Positions 31,771 to 42,626 of a DNA stretch of 64,000 nt are shown here, piece after piece. Below the pieces are notes generated by a model. That model saw only the letters and a list, made by a program, of their open reading frames with translations. It was not told the origin of the DNA and did not search any database. The first letter of the stretch is position 1; each line of letters starts with the position of its first letter. The DNA comes from Volvox africanus (Eukaryota; Chlorophyta; Chlorophyceae; Chlamydomonadales; Volvocaceae): assembly GCA_030268105.1 (NCBI GenBank), contig BSDZ01000079.1, positions 3,167,501 to 3,231,500 on the forward strand, given 5' to 3'. The translations under genes were made by a program, and so were the position numbers.

Positions 31771-33845
31771 CTTTAATTGCAGCAGCACACGAACCTGCTC
31801 CTGTACGATAGGATCCTTGTTGGCAAGGCCTTGGCCCTGCATGCAAGGTCAGCATTGCAAGAGGTTAATTTGGTGGATTGTGGAGTAATTGTCATGTTTT
31901 TCATCAGCAACATGCCTCTTGCCGTGGCGCGGCACAATGCCCGAATGCCTGAGAAGCTGTGGTGAACCACGGTGTTGGCCCCTGCTACATTTGTAGATGA
32001 CCGCATTTGTATGGCACTCCGTCTCCTCCTCCTCTACTGCCCTCTGGAAGCCCTGCTATCGCTGTCTACCCCGCCCGTAGGTAGGGTGCTACCTCAGCTA
32101 ATTACGAGTCTGACAAGATGAACCCCACGCTCATCAAACCCTGTCAGCTCTACCACCACCCCAACATCCACGCAGAAACCCTACCTTAAGCTGCCGCACA
32201 ACCTCAGCCTGCACGGACACCGCCTGCCGCAACGCTCCAACAGCCGCGCTGCCGCCGCTGATGTCCACGTGGCCTACCCCCGAGCCACAAATGCTGCCAT
32301 CACTGCTGGTACAGCCGCTACTGCTGGCCTCAAGGCAGCGGTTGCTGCCGCTGCTACTGACAATTCTTTCTGTGGATGCAACAGCATCGGGCGCAGTAGC
32401 TGCAGCCGTTCTACCTCCCTCACACCCCGCCTCTTCCACCTCCATTCGGTCCTCTGCCGCAGCCAGCCCGTCCAGCTCCGGCGGCAGAATGTTGAAGGGC
32501 AGCGCGTCGGCGGGTCGCTCCGAGTAGTCCACCCGCCGCAACCCAGCCTCTGCTGCAATCTCCAGCAGCAGAAGCTCCACCTGCACCCACCATCGCGCCT
32601 AGAAATTGGTACTGCGCGTCCTTTGGCCACATAAGTGTGATGAAAGGCACACACAGCCTATTCAGAGTATGATGCAGGGTATGCCCGCGTGAGGCTGAAA
32701 GCGATGAACGCCGAACGAATACAATGCAGTGTTATAACATCAGAAGCAAGCCGCGGCTCAGAAGCTTCCCGTTACTTCCATGACAAACGTGTGAAGCTTG
32801 ATTGTAGGCTAATGAGGCCCTCCAATGATGCTGGTGACGGCAGCAGCGATGGCTCGCACCTGTGCGGTGTCCTCCAGTCGAAGAGGCGCCAGGTCCACCA
32901 CCACACGATCCATTCCTCGGTTGCCGACCAGGTCCTGCTCCACCACCACACACACCTGGCCGCAGGCGTCGCACCACTACGGTATCCCAGGCAGTGACAA
33001 CGGAGGTGGCAACGGAGGTAGAGGCAGATTGTTCAATAGGCGAACCCGAGGGTACCATGAGGATTGAACGGGGGGAATGTCTGGAAGGGGAGCGAGGCGT
33101 AACGACCGAGAACATGGAGGACTGAAAGCAGCAATACGGAACCTGGGGGAGTGCAGAATATCTGCGTGCGCGCTAACCGCCATCGGGGGGAGCATTGTGT
33201 CAAATCGTTGTGAACTGTCATTATTCGTGTCACTCGTGTTATTCGTGTCAAAACAGAGACAACGACATCTCACGCATACGGTCGACACGATACGGCATTG
33301 CACAGGCAGGATGGATACATCAACACCTGCCTGTCTGAAAATGTTGGGCAGGGGGTTTCCGTGGCGGAACTTGCGGTAGGCGGTGCCGCGAACTGCGAGA
33401 AACCCCTGCCGGGCATCGGAAGGGAGCCCAAGGGAAAACCGGCGAGTCATATAGAGAAAAAGATGGCAAGATAAACAAACATGACAAAACATAAAGAAAT
33501 AAATGCTAGAGTCGTTAACATAGAATTCCGAAGACCAAGTAAAAAGGGAACGTGTATTTAATTCTTATCACTGACCTAATGCAGGGGGCGTGGAGGTAGA
33601 CTGCATGGCCATGGAGGTACCCCGTGCCGTGTTGAGAAATGACGTTTCTAGACTGGCGCTCGGAAAACCCACAATGTGGATTTCCAGCCCTTTCGCACCT
33701 TCTTCTTGGCTAGGTCGTAGAGGGTGCGCTCCTCGGCGTTGAGGCGGTGAGGAATGCGCCTGCTGCCCGTGCCGCGCACTTTAGCAGGGCCCCCTCGTGA
33801 GATGCTGTCCACATCGTCGATGGTAGGTCGCCAAGGCTTCGCCAT
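31771..33845 (-). CDS. WHEP-TRS domain protein (not a tRNA synthetase); 3' end uncertain
   Basis: Five exons on the minus strand, 33845-33699, 33405-33331, 32976-32860, 32580-32185 and 31836-31771, each a whole number of codons, give 267 residues. Exons 1-3 form one conserved-looking domain: PTIDDVDSISRGGPAKVRGT, then HRLNAEERTLYDLAKKK, GFLAVRGTAYRKFRHGNP, and WCDACGQVCVVVEQDLVGNR. I associate this block with plant and algal proteins of unknown function but recall no name. Exon 4 continues with VELLLLEIAAEAGLRRVDYS and an acidic, Ser-rich linker. Exons 4-5 together make a WHEP helix-turn-helix: SVQAEVVRQLKGQGLANKDP, then IVQEQVRVLLQLK. WHEP domains bind RNA or assemble synthetase complexes (family knowledge); no synthetase catalytic domain is present. 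Intron 2 begins with GC instead of GT. The gene lacks a stop at 31771, so at least one more exon follows. Confidence 0.8.
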
Positions 33846-34514
33846 GCATAACACTAGCGAGCAAGATTTTCGGGGTTGAAATGTCGCGGGGTGACATGGG
33901 CCTGTAGCCAAGCATCGCATGCCGCGCAGGTAGGCGCGCCGAGGTGAGCCGTACAGCGCCCTTTGCAACATGCTTGGGAGTTTGTAGTCACTGTAAAAAT
34001 TAGAATGCCCTGGATTTGCGATTCTGTTATGGTGATTGTGCAGAACCGCCAGGCTGCAACAAGTTTAATTGCGGACATTAAAACATTCCACAATAATTGC
34101 TGCTTGTTTGTCTTGTACATAAGCTTGGAGACATGCATCTAGGTTTACTGATGTTGCCTGAGCTGGATTTCACTTTGGTGCTGGGTGTTGGCCACCTAAC
34201 GGTAAAAACTGTCGCGACCACGACAGCCACAGAAACGTTTGACGCATCTTGCAAAGTTGCAATGGTGACGTGGAGGGCTAGGAGACACCACATTGATATA
34301 TTAAATCACAAGATTATATTTCGATAATAATTCACCTGTGGAGCGGTTTCGACAGAGGGCAAGGGAGGAACCGGAACGCCCCAATCGGTCAACTGCCGTC
34401 GTTCAAAGGTTGCTCTCATATGCATTACCCAAACGAATCAAGCATTTAAATATTCATAACGCTGACATAAGAGATAGGATTGGTTGGTAGGCCGGCTCAT
34501 GCCGCGACATCGGC
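33846..34514. other. Head-to-head promoter region (~0.67 kb)
   Basis: This separates the start of the WHEP-domain gene (minus, 33845) from that of the oxidase (plus, 34515), so it must carry both promoters. An open frame reads on upstream of 33845, so a slightly longer N-terminus of the WHEP protein is possible. I see no other feature. Confidence 0.55.
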
Positions 34515-37500
34515 ATGGGCCAGGCGCAAGCGAAGCCGCAGCCCAAGAAGCGAGTTCTGGTGGTGGGCGCAGGCGCTGCAGGTAACTGCTCCGAGTTATC
34601 TCTCATAAATTGGATGTCCGTCGAAGTGGCAATACTATGGCATGCGTCACTCTGATTGCCAACGGGCGACCACCAGCAGCTGGCGAATGCCTAACAGCAA
34701 CGATCTAGCATTGAGAACCTAAAAGTTAACACATGCTGATGTGCCAAAATTGACCGTTTCCCGCTGCGCTCTAAAGGGGCGGAATGTGGGCGGGGTATGT
34801 TCCGGTACGTAACCCTAAACGTGGCACGTTTAATCTCTTCAACATCGCCTCCAAAGCTTCCGTTCTTCCTCTCGTATTCTTCTTCCGCCTCGCCCCCGTT
34901 ACCATCGGCTACGGCCAGGTACGGCATGCGCCTGGAGCCTGTCCCGCTTCCCGGGGCGTTTTGATGTGGAGGTGTGGGAGGCGCTGCCAGTGCCAGGTGG
35001 TGTGGCATCTTCCTGCAGCGTCAAAGATGGTGGGTCTTTCCGCGTTCAGCGAAAACTCGTGAAAGGACATGGCACAACCGAACTGGGTTGAGTCTTGGGT
35101 GGCTGAAGAAGCAGTGGCCCCTAAGCTGGCTTCCTAGCTGTCCAGCTTGCAGGCCCGCTAGCCGGCGAACCATCAGACTACTCGGCCAATAGTCAGGGTG
35201 TGCTGTCGGAAGCGGGTGCTGGCTCAGATCACCGCTCAGAAGTGGGTGGTCTGCGGCGGCAGCGGGACCTGGCTAAGGAGAAACCTGTTGACGCACGCCG
35301 CCGTACACACCTCACAGGCAAGCACGTGATTAACGACCAGGTCCAGGGAGGCGCGCCCTCGTATCGCCATAACCTTAAGCTACTAGAAATGTTCGGCTTC
35401 AAGCCAACACCGGTTTTGATGCGGATCGCGTTTGGTGTCGGGGACAAGCAGTGGACGAATCACAGGTGAGACTCGGGGAAAGGGGGAAGGGGGAAAACAC
35501 AAACTTCATAACAGATAACGACAGGAATCCCTAGAAAAGGGTGAAGGAGGCCGCATATGTACTCATACTTATTGGCGGTATTGCAAACCAGGGGGTCGAC
35601 GGAGCTCCCTCACGAGCTCCCGCACTGGGTATAAGGGAGTTCCCAGGGGCGCTTTGGATGGGCCACGGCTCTCCACCTCTCTCTGGATGGGCCACGGCTC
35701 TCCACCACGGCTCTCACTGACACCCTAACACTTCAGCTTCATGAACCGCTTCTTGCAGACTACCGTGCCCGCCCTCTTACCTTCTGCCTTCCCGCTATCC
35801 ATTGGCAGGCTTCTTGCTGCTTTACTTAGGTGGATTTCTGCTCCAAATTATTCTCCTTACGGGCTTACGTCATAACTCCACCCGCCCGGAGCCACCGCTA
35901 CTTGTGCTAACCCGCGTGTACCCTCTTCTTCCCTCCCTCCCTCCCGCTCTCCCTCCCTCCCAATCCCGCCCTCCTCCCTCCCTCCCTCCCTCCCTCCTTT
36001 CCAACCCCCCCCCCACCTCGGCCTCGTGGCTGCAGTCCCAGCGAGCTCACCACCCGGCTACAGTCTGAGATCCGCCGCTTCGGCGACGTCATCAAGTGGA
36101 TCAAGCGCCTGGAGCCGCTGTTTGTATTTGTGCCCATCGACCGGGTAAGTTCCCTGCGGGCCATCCGTGCCCCCCTTGCTGGGAGCCACCAAGGAAGCAA
36201 TGGACCCGGAGGTATTTCGGCCCAGACGTGCTGAGAACTGGGGCACTGAAGAACAAGCAAGTGGCCAAACACAGCACCTTCCTGCACGACCAACTTGACA
36301 CACAAGGCTACCACTCCCTATATTATGAACTGCCTGACGCAGGCTGCCAACCAACCCATAGCCGCGATTAAACTCTAATACTTACATTAGGGTACGTTCA
36401 GGCGTTGTATTCGCCTCTCGTACTTTGGCATTGTATGACGAGCTTGGCTAGTTCGTTCGTTTTAGGGTACCTTCAGGTTTTCCTGTTCTTTGCCCTTCCT
36501 ATGGGGATGTAACCATGTTACCTAATTGTCAGCGCTGTGGTGCGGTACCTGATGGAGCTGTTGTCTCTCGTTTCAGTCCCCCCTTCACACACACGTGTGG
36601 CTCTTCCACCCCCGGCGTGCGGGAATGAAAAAACCACAGCTCCTGCGCTTCCTGCGCTTCAGCGACGAGTTCCGCTACGAGATGGTGTTCCCGCTGGTGG
36701 CCCTGTTCTTCGGCACCGGCAACCAGACGCCCCACGTCAGCGCTGCAGTCATTGCACGTGTGTTTCTGGATCCAGACCTGCGCCTATTTGACTACTGCCC
36801 CAAGAGGCTGCTGAACAGGTGGGCTGGATTTGATGAAGAAAGGCAAAGGACGTTAGGCCTGGGAATACCAAGTTCACGGTGTGTGGGGGGGAGGGGTTAC
36901 AGTGCGTACTCAATGGCTATCTCGTCAGCTAAACCCTAGTGAGTGATGGCTGATGCGAGGTGCATCGCGCAAGTTAATGTGATTTGCTCACAAGGACAAC
37001 CAGTGAGTTGATCCCCTTTCTGTGGACTGTTTTCGCTGTACCCTGTCCGAATAGCCGTGAGGCGCCTGGGTGCGATGCCGATAGGTCTAAGGTCTAAGGG
37101 TAAAGGGGTAGATGATACTGCATCTGGTCTGAATCTTGTCCCTTGTGACACGCCTCTGCCTCCGTCCCTCCTACGCCCTCCCTGTCCCTTGGAACCTTGG
37201 ACCCCGCCGTTCCTCGCCACGACACGGCCCGCAGTGTGCCCGAAATGTTTGCATTTCCTGTACTGGAGGACATCTGGACCACTATATCGCGCAAATCCAA
37301 TTTCAAGCTTTTCTGCAGCAGGTACAGTCGGTCTCTTACCCCTAGTGCATCTTGCATGTGTTTGGGTGCAGTATGTCCATGCCGTACGATGTGAGCTGTC
37401 GTCCTTGTCATCGTTAGCGTGTGCGACTTCATCGATATCGTGTTCACCTTTCGGAAAGCGCAATCCTCTGCCCCATCACCATTGGTAATGGTACCGTCAA

Positions 37501-39600
37501 CTTGGATGAACAGGATGGTGATGCGATGACCTTATTGATCTTCGAACAGCCGTACAGTCGTGCAACACCTACTTCCTTCCCCTTCCCTCCCTTCAACACC
37601 TCCCCGCCCTCTCTGGATTACTTCACACAGGCCACTGGCCAAGCTGCGACGCCAGCCACGAAGCAATGGTAGCTGTGGCGTCATTGTGGCCACGGATGCG
37701 TCCGGCGCCTCTGAGGTCTTCGACGAAGCGGTGTTCGCCTGCGATGCGGAGACAGTGCTGCGGACGATGGAGAACCCCACCTGGTACTTTCGTGTGTGCG
37801 GGGATGTTGGCGGAACGAGCCCGCTGACGGTGCAGGGCGGTGCGGACTTCAAGGGAGGGAGACAGAAGCCCCTGCTTGAGCTGAACCCGGGTCCGGGCAC
37901 TCCTCAGAAACGTTACGAATGGTGGCGGTTCTAGGCGGCTCCAGCCAACATTGCCTAGATCCGCTAACGTAATGAACTGAACCTCCAACCGGCAACTGTC
38001 TGTTATACCCCGTCACTCGCCGTGGATGCCTCTTTAAGAGCATCTTTTATGTCCAACGCATAGGCTTTGACACCCCTGGTTGGCTGTGCCGGCCGTTATA
38101 TGCGTTTCACCTCCCTCTCCTTCCTTCCGCTCTCCAGCTCATATCTTCCCTTCCCTCTCCTTCCCCTATCTTCTCAAGGTTGGAGCGGCGGCTGCTTCGG
38201 AACGTGCGTTACTACACCGACTTCTGCCTGACACACGAGGACCACGAGTACATGTCCCGCATGTACGACATAAGGCCTGCGCAGAGAGACAACTACTTCG
38301 TACGGATGTACGCAGGGCGCGACCGAGAGAAGATTGAGATGAGCTTCAACCTGTCCACCTACCAACCACACCTTAAGGTACATTCAGATATGGGATGACT
38401 TTCCGTACAAACTGACAGTGAAGGAGCATGCTCTCGGGCACATGTTGCGGTCCTCCCGTACATGGCGATAAGTGCCTGCGTGTGCGCTTCGGGGTGTGCG
38501 CGTCTAATTACTCCTGGCTGATGTTTGACTTTTAATATCGTACTGCTGTACATCCGTACAGGAGGCAGGCCTGGACATCTACCAAACATACTACTTGGAC
38601 GCGCAGCTGCGGCAGCTATGGACTGACGACCAGGTGGACTCCGGCAAGGTGCTGGCCAGCCGCTGGATGCGTCAGTTCGCCCACACGTGGACGCACTTTG
38701 CTTTCTGGGTGCCCTGGGTAAGCCCACCGATCTTCAATTGCAGCTAACAACGGGGACATAGGGGTCGCTTGCGCGCATAGCCCGTCAGCTCAGTGCCCTG
38801 GACATCTTGGGGTCTCGATCCGTCTCTCAGCATGCAGCTACGGAACCCTTAAGGTTGGCGTTGGGATGTGTTTGTATACTTACAGGATCAAATGTACGAG
38901 GTGCGTTCACCGTTAATGATAACGTTTGTGATTCAGGGGCTCTCCTGCCGACGCAGCTATACTGCGTGCTGGTGGCAGGGCAGGTGTTGGGGAAAAGTGC
39001 AGGGCGTAAGGGTCGGTGAGAGATAGGCTTGGTTGTGACGGTTCAGCCGTGAATTAAAATACCGGGCGCTCTTCCCACCAGTCATTTCATTACAATCGCT
39101 GCTCCGTTCCCCAGGTTCGCTTCATCCAAGGCACCCGGCGCACCTGGTACTGCGGCTCCTACACGCTGGTGAACACGCAGGTGCGGTGTGTCAGGTACAG
39201 GTATCAGGCCATAAAGAGCGCGCTCAGGCCTGTCGGAGAAACCATTCCTGGGATCATGGGCTCTGTCCAGCCCGCCGATGTCAGCCGAACGTAAGCTTGG
39301 CTTCTTCAGCCGCGTCACGGGTCGGAACGTCACATGTGCTCCCTTTTTGCATGGCCGCCAAATTGAATACGCATGGGAAATTATCTCCTACCCATGGATT
39401 GAAATTCTGGGCAATACGCGCAGGAAATCGCGGTGATTTCGGGTCTGGCGGCCGCCGAGCGGCTTGGGGCGGACTACCCATTCCCGGATGATCCGCTTGC
39501 GGCCAAGCAGTTTGACACGTACATGGCGGTGGTGCATGGGGCCCGGCGGCGGCGACCGGCCGAGGACTTGTCTACGGCAGCTACTATCAAAGAGCACTAG
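34515..39600 (+). CDS. FAD/NAD(P)-binding amine-oxidase-like oxidoreductase
   Basis: Eleven exons: 34515-34581, 34919-35029, 35318-35465, 36036-36144, 36577-36818, 37235-37321, 37631-37783, 38179-38377, 38562-38717, 39115-39180 and 39424-39600. They join in frame to 504 residues. The N-terminal MGQAQAKPQPKKRVLVVGAG continues into AAGTACAWSLSRFP, a Rossmann dinucleotide fold (GxGxxG). It is followed by DVEVWEALPVPGG, the usual acidic end of strand 2 and the flavin-binding GG. Other family-like blocks are LLEMFGFKPTPVLMRIAFGV, FPLVALFFGTGNQTPHVSAA, LERRLLRNVRYYTDFCLTHE and, near the end, RTWYCGSYTLVNT then ISGLAAAERLGADYPF, the FAD-contacting C-terminus. It resembles COG2907-type predicted flavin oxidases; the substrate is unknown. 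There is no signal peptide. The acceptor of exon 5 (36577) is the least conserved junction. A partial inverted copy lies at 40534-40994. Confidence 0.88.
35655..35706 (+). repeat. Tandem duplication of a 23-bp unit in intron 3
   Basis: TGGATGGGCCACGGCTCTCC plus ACC occurs at 35655-35677 and again, identical, at 35684-35706, separated by 6 bp. A shorter piece of the unit (CCACGGCTCTC) follows directly. It lies in intron 3 of the oxidase gene. Confidence 0.95.
35930..36016 (+). repeat. Long polypyrimidine (CCCT)n tract before exon 4
   Basis: About 85 bp almost entirely of C and T on the plus strand, mainly CCCT units and ending in a run of C. It sits about 20 nt upstream of the exon 4 acceptor (CTGCAG, 36030-36035) of the oxidase gene. 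Such tracts can form triplex DNA. Confidence 0.9.
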
Positions 39601-39844
39601 AGTTAGGGGTGATTGTGTCTTCGCTCTTGGCAGTCCTCTCCGCCTGCCGCGTTGCGCCAAACCAAGCGCCTAGGCTGCAGCCCCGCATGTGATATTGGGC
39701 GCACGGTGCTCCGATGGAGGCAGGCAGTCGCCAAGGCATAGGTGAAGCCCACGCCATGATACAGCAGCAGGGCAGCACTGCAGGGCGGGGCACGGTGTCT
39801 TCTCCAAGGGGAGAGGAAGTGGCAGCTTGCCGCGGCTGTGTGTA

Positions 39845-39854
39845 TGTAATGTAA
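39845..39854 (+). terminator. Two adjoining TGTAA polyadenylation signals of the oxidase gene
   Basis: TGTAATGTAA begins 245 nt after the stop codon at 39600. It is in the right place and orientation for the oxidase transcript. Confidence 0.6.
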
Positions 39855-40533
39855 TGTCATGTCAGGATATGGTGGCGTCCCTGCCCACGGCCTCCGAAAA
39901 CCCGTCCATAGTAGTGTGATTTTGCCATTTTGATTTCACGGATTAAGTGCAGTGCTGATTTGCAATCTGGAAGCTGATGCGGGATACGTGTACATTGCAA
40001 TAGAGCTCCCTAGCACTTGCACCAGCGGCCCATTGGCCAGGATTGCTATGTCTTTCTCGTGCAGTTGAAGGGAATGGAACGAAATGCCATATGAACTGAT
40101 GGACCTAACGTGGATTGTTGGGCGCGGCAGCGGACACGCCGTGGCTGCCACGTCGTAAGCCCTGTGAGATCCGCGATGTGTGACGCCCCTCCAGGCATTT
40201 TGTGTTTCATGTCGAGCTCAGACTGGGAATCGTAGGCGCGCACTGTAAGAACCGCCTTCCTTTTCACCGTCCCCTAGGTCTCGTTTATTCGCCTTTCCCC
40301 TGTCTCGCCTCCTCGCTGCATCCCCTGTCCACATCCTACCGCCCGCGTTCCCCTGCCCCAACACGCTCACCGGCCTATGGACTCCTTGTCAAGTATGCGG
40401 GACCGCAAGAAATCCACGGTGGCCTGGATAGCAGCATACACACAGCAGGGTTCATGGGCTCCTCACCACAACACAGGCAGCCGAAGCGGTACGTGCACGC
40501 CTCCGCTTGTCCTTGCGATTCTCGCCCTTGGAC
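39855..40533. other. Spacer with an orphan exon-like segment on the minus strand
   Basis: On the minus strand, 40423-40371 is an open segment bounded by an acceptor (TATCCAG) and a donor (GTGAGC). It reads ATVDFLRSRILDKESIG and is not part of the oxidase gene. It lies downstream of, and in the same orientation as, the inverted oxidase copy, which suggests a chimeric transcript or a captured exon. Its origin is unknown. The rest of the interval shows nothing clear. Confidence 0.4.
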
Positions 40534-40994
40534 GCGGCTAAAGAAGCCAAGCTTACGTTCGGCTGACATCGGCGGGCTGGACAGAGCCCATGATGCCAGG
40601 AATGGTTTCTCCGACAGGCCTGAGCGCGCTCTTTATGGCCTGATACCTGTACCTGACACACCGCACCTGCGTGTTCACCAGCGTGTAGGAGCCGCAGTAC
40701 CAGGTGCGCCGGGTGCCTTGGATGAAGCGAACCTGGGGAACGGAGCTGTGATTGTAATGAAATGACTGGTGGGAAGAGCGCCCGGTATTTTAGGTTCACG
40801 GCTGAACCGTCAAAACCAAGTCTATCCCAGGAAGTCAGCTTAGGGGCCGCTGCTTCTTCAGCCACCCAAGACTCAACTCAGTTTCGGTTGTGCCATGTCC
40901 TTTCACGAGTTTTCACTGAACGCGGAAAGACCCACAATCTTTGACTCTGCAGGAAGATGCCACACCACCTGGCACTGGCAGCGCCTCCCACACT
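40534..40994 (-). pseudogene. Inverted, internally deleted copy of the oxidase gene
   Basis: Read on the minus strand from 40994, the first part matches 34970-35136 (end of exon 2 and start of intron 2). The sequence then jumps directly to a match with 39023-39319 (intron 9, exon 10, start of intron 10). About 3.9 kb of the source gene is absent. Identity looks about 95% by eye. Introns are kept, so this is a DNA-level copy and not a retrocopy. The exon 10 equivalent keeps both splice sites (VRFIQGTRRTWYCGSYTLVN). The exon 2 piece has substitutions, including one next to its donor. It cannot encode the enzyme because the Rossmann motif and most of the domain are missing. Confidence 0.9.
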
Positions 40995-42626
40995 GACGAA
41001 CTTTCCACCGGGCACCGGGCACCGGGCACGAACTTTCCACCTTTCACATCAACACACTCCGGAAGGTCATAATCTCATTTTTGGCAGTTAGGCGCTGTAA
41101 CTAAAAATAGGCCGAGCAGTTTTCCACATATATGTATACATATCCACAACGATCCACACGCACATATACATTTATATCGTTATTATTTATGGTTACGCCA
41201 GCCTTAGGGCGGCTGGCGTGTCTTATAGGGAACCCCGGGAGTTGATTATACACCACTGGTCACGCGTACCCCATCGTTGAGGCCGCTAGGCTTCACTGGG
41301 TTGCTTAATTTTGCAGAGTCTTTTGCTCTCTGCAGCTCCTATCCATGTCCCAGCCCCGATTGCAACACGCACCTACTGGCCTTCGAGGGTATCAAGCCAC
41401 CCCGAGTCCTGCCAGTGAGGGTAGACAGGGACACGACCATTCTTTCCCTACTGCTCATGTGCTCACTGGGGCCCCCGCAGTTCCCTTATCACCCCGGTTC
41501 TCGTTAAGAAACAAGCTGTTGGTAGCCCGGATCGATCGTGCAAGTGCTGATAAGCGATCATGACTCCTTAACTCTCAGGGCCATCTTAGGGGGCCATTTT
41601 TTACGCACGTACATATCTACACATAGACATAGACGAAAACGTTCCTCTGAATGATGTGAAACGTGGACGTCCCAACGGCGGACCTGTAGGTGGCGGCAGA
41701 ATCTTTACTTAACGAGCGGTGATCACTAAATACCATTAAATATTGTATATATGTTGTATCCACCTCAACAAACAAAGTCACAATAGCTTGGAAGATGTCC
41801 AGACTTCGTTCGTAGCCTGAGAGAGGGAACACAGTATGTTGTGCCCCAAAGCCGCCACCGGAAGAACCTGTTTATAAGAAAGAATGAATAATTGCATTAC
41901 ACCGAACATTTTAAAGAAACCTATGGGAACGCTAGCATGAATCTAGGATTGTGGAGCAATTGCGAAGTTATGGTTGGCTTGTAAGCTGGAACTAGGCAAC
42001 TAACTACCGCCTACGAGCCGTGACGCACTGACCACAATCGTGGGTCCGTGTATCAAAAATACTTGTTGATGATTTTTATGCGGAATGAGTAGATCCTTTG
42101 ACCTGAAGCTTGTGGCTTATTATGGGTTGTGCCCTGATTGCGAAGCATTTTCGTAGCTTTGCTTGGCGCCCGGAAAGTGCGTTTATCAATGCTGCCACGC
42201 AAGCCTACACGAATCGAATTAAAGCCAGCAGACAAAGAGGAGGTTAGCCTTGGCAAACAGGTTGATGGAAAGAATTTCGGTGACATTAAATCTCACTTTT
42301 AGGCCATCTTTGCAGTACATAAGATTGAAAGCTCTATTGGACGAGCGCAAAGCAGCTCAGCAAGAGGCAGGCTTGGCCGATCCTTTGCAGGTGTGCCACG
42401 GGGTGCGTGTCCTTGCAGCGCTTTGCGCGATTGACGCTGCACAAGTTTTATGATAGGCTTCTCTTGGTTGCGTAGTTAACTCCATTGTTAGGGATGAATT
42501 TGCAAAGAAGTCTCAATCTGTGTCAGACGTCATGTTTGCACAAAACGGAACCCTTGCCCGCTGCAGTTATACTGCCTCTGCGTTTAAAATTGTATCAATA
42601 TTCTACCCATTCTACATGTCACCACA
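40995..42626. other. Intergenic region with a hairpin and one orphan exon-like segment
   Basis: At 40998-41045 the 12-mer GAACTTTCCACC occurs twice around three GGGCAC-type units, right at the outer edge of the oxidase copy. A perfect 9-bp stem (ACGCCAGCC / GGCTGGCGT, 7-nt loop) lies at 41195-41219. A plus-strand segment, 42316-42390, is bounded by TTTGCAG and a GTGTGC donor, is 25 codons long, and reads YIRLKALLDERKAAQQEAGL. It could be a 5' untranslated or alternative exon of the following gene or belong to something else. Confidence 0.45.

Noticed and set aside
31773..32006. Minus-strand frame reading TVVHHSFSGIRALCRATARG as a copia protease/pre-integrase remnant
   Set aside because: The part at 31836-31771 is better explained, in another frame, as the second half of the WHEP domain with proper splice sites; the copia resemblance is weak.
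41195..41219. 9-bp hairpin as a possible Helitron 3' end for the chimeric locus
   Set aside because: No CTRR terminus follows the hairpin and no matching 5' TC end was found.
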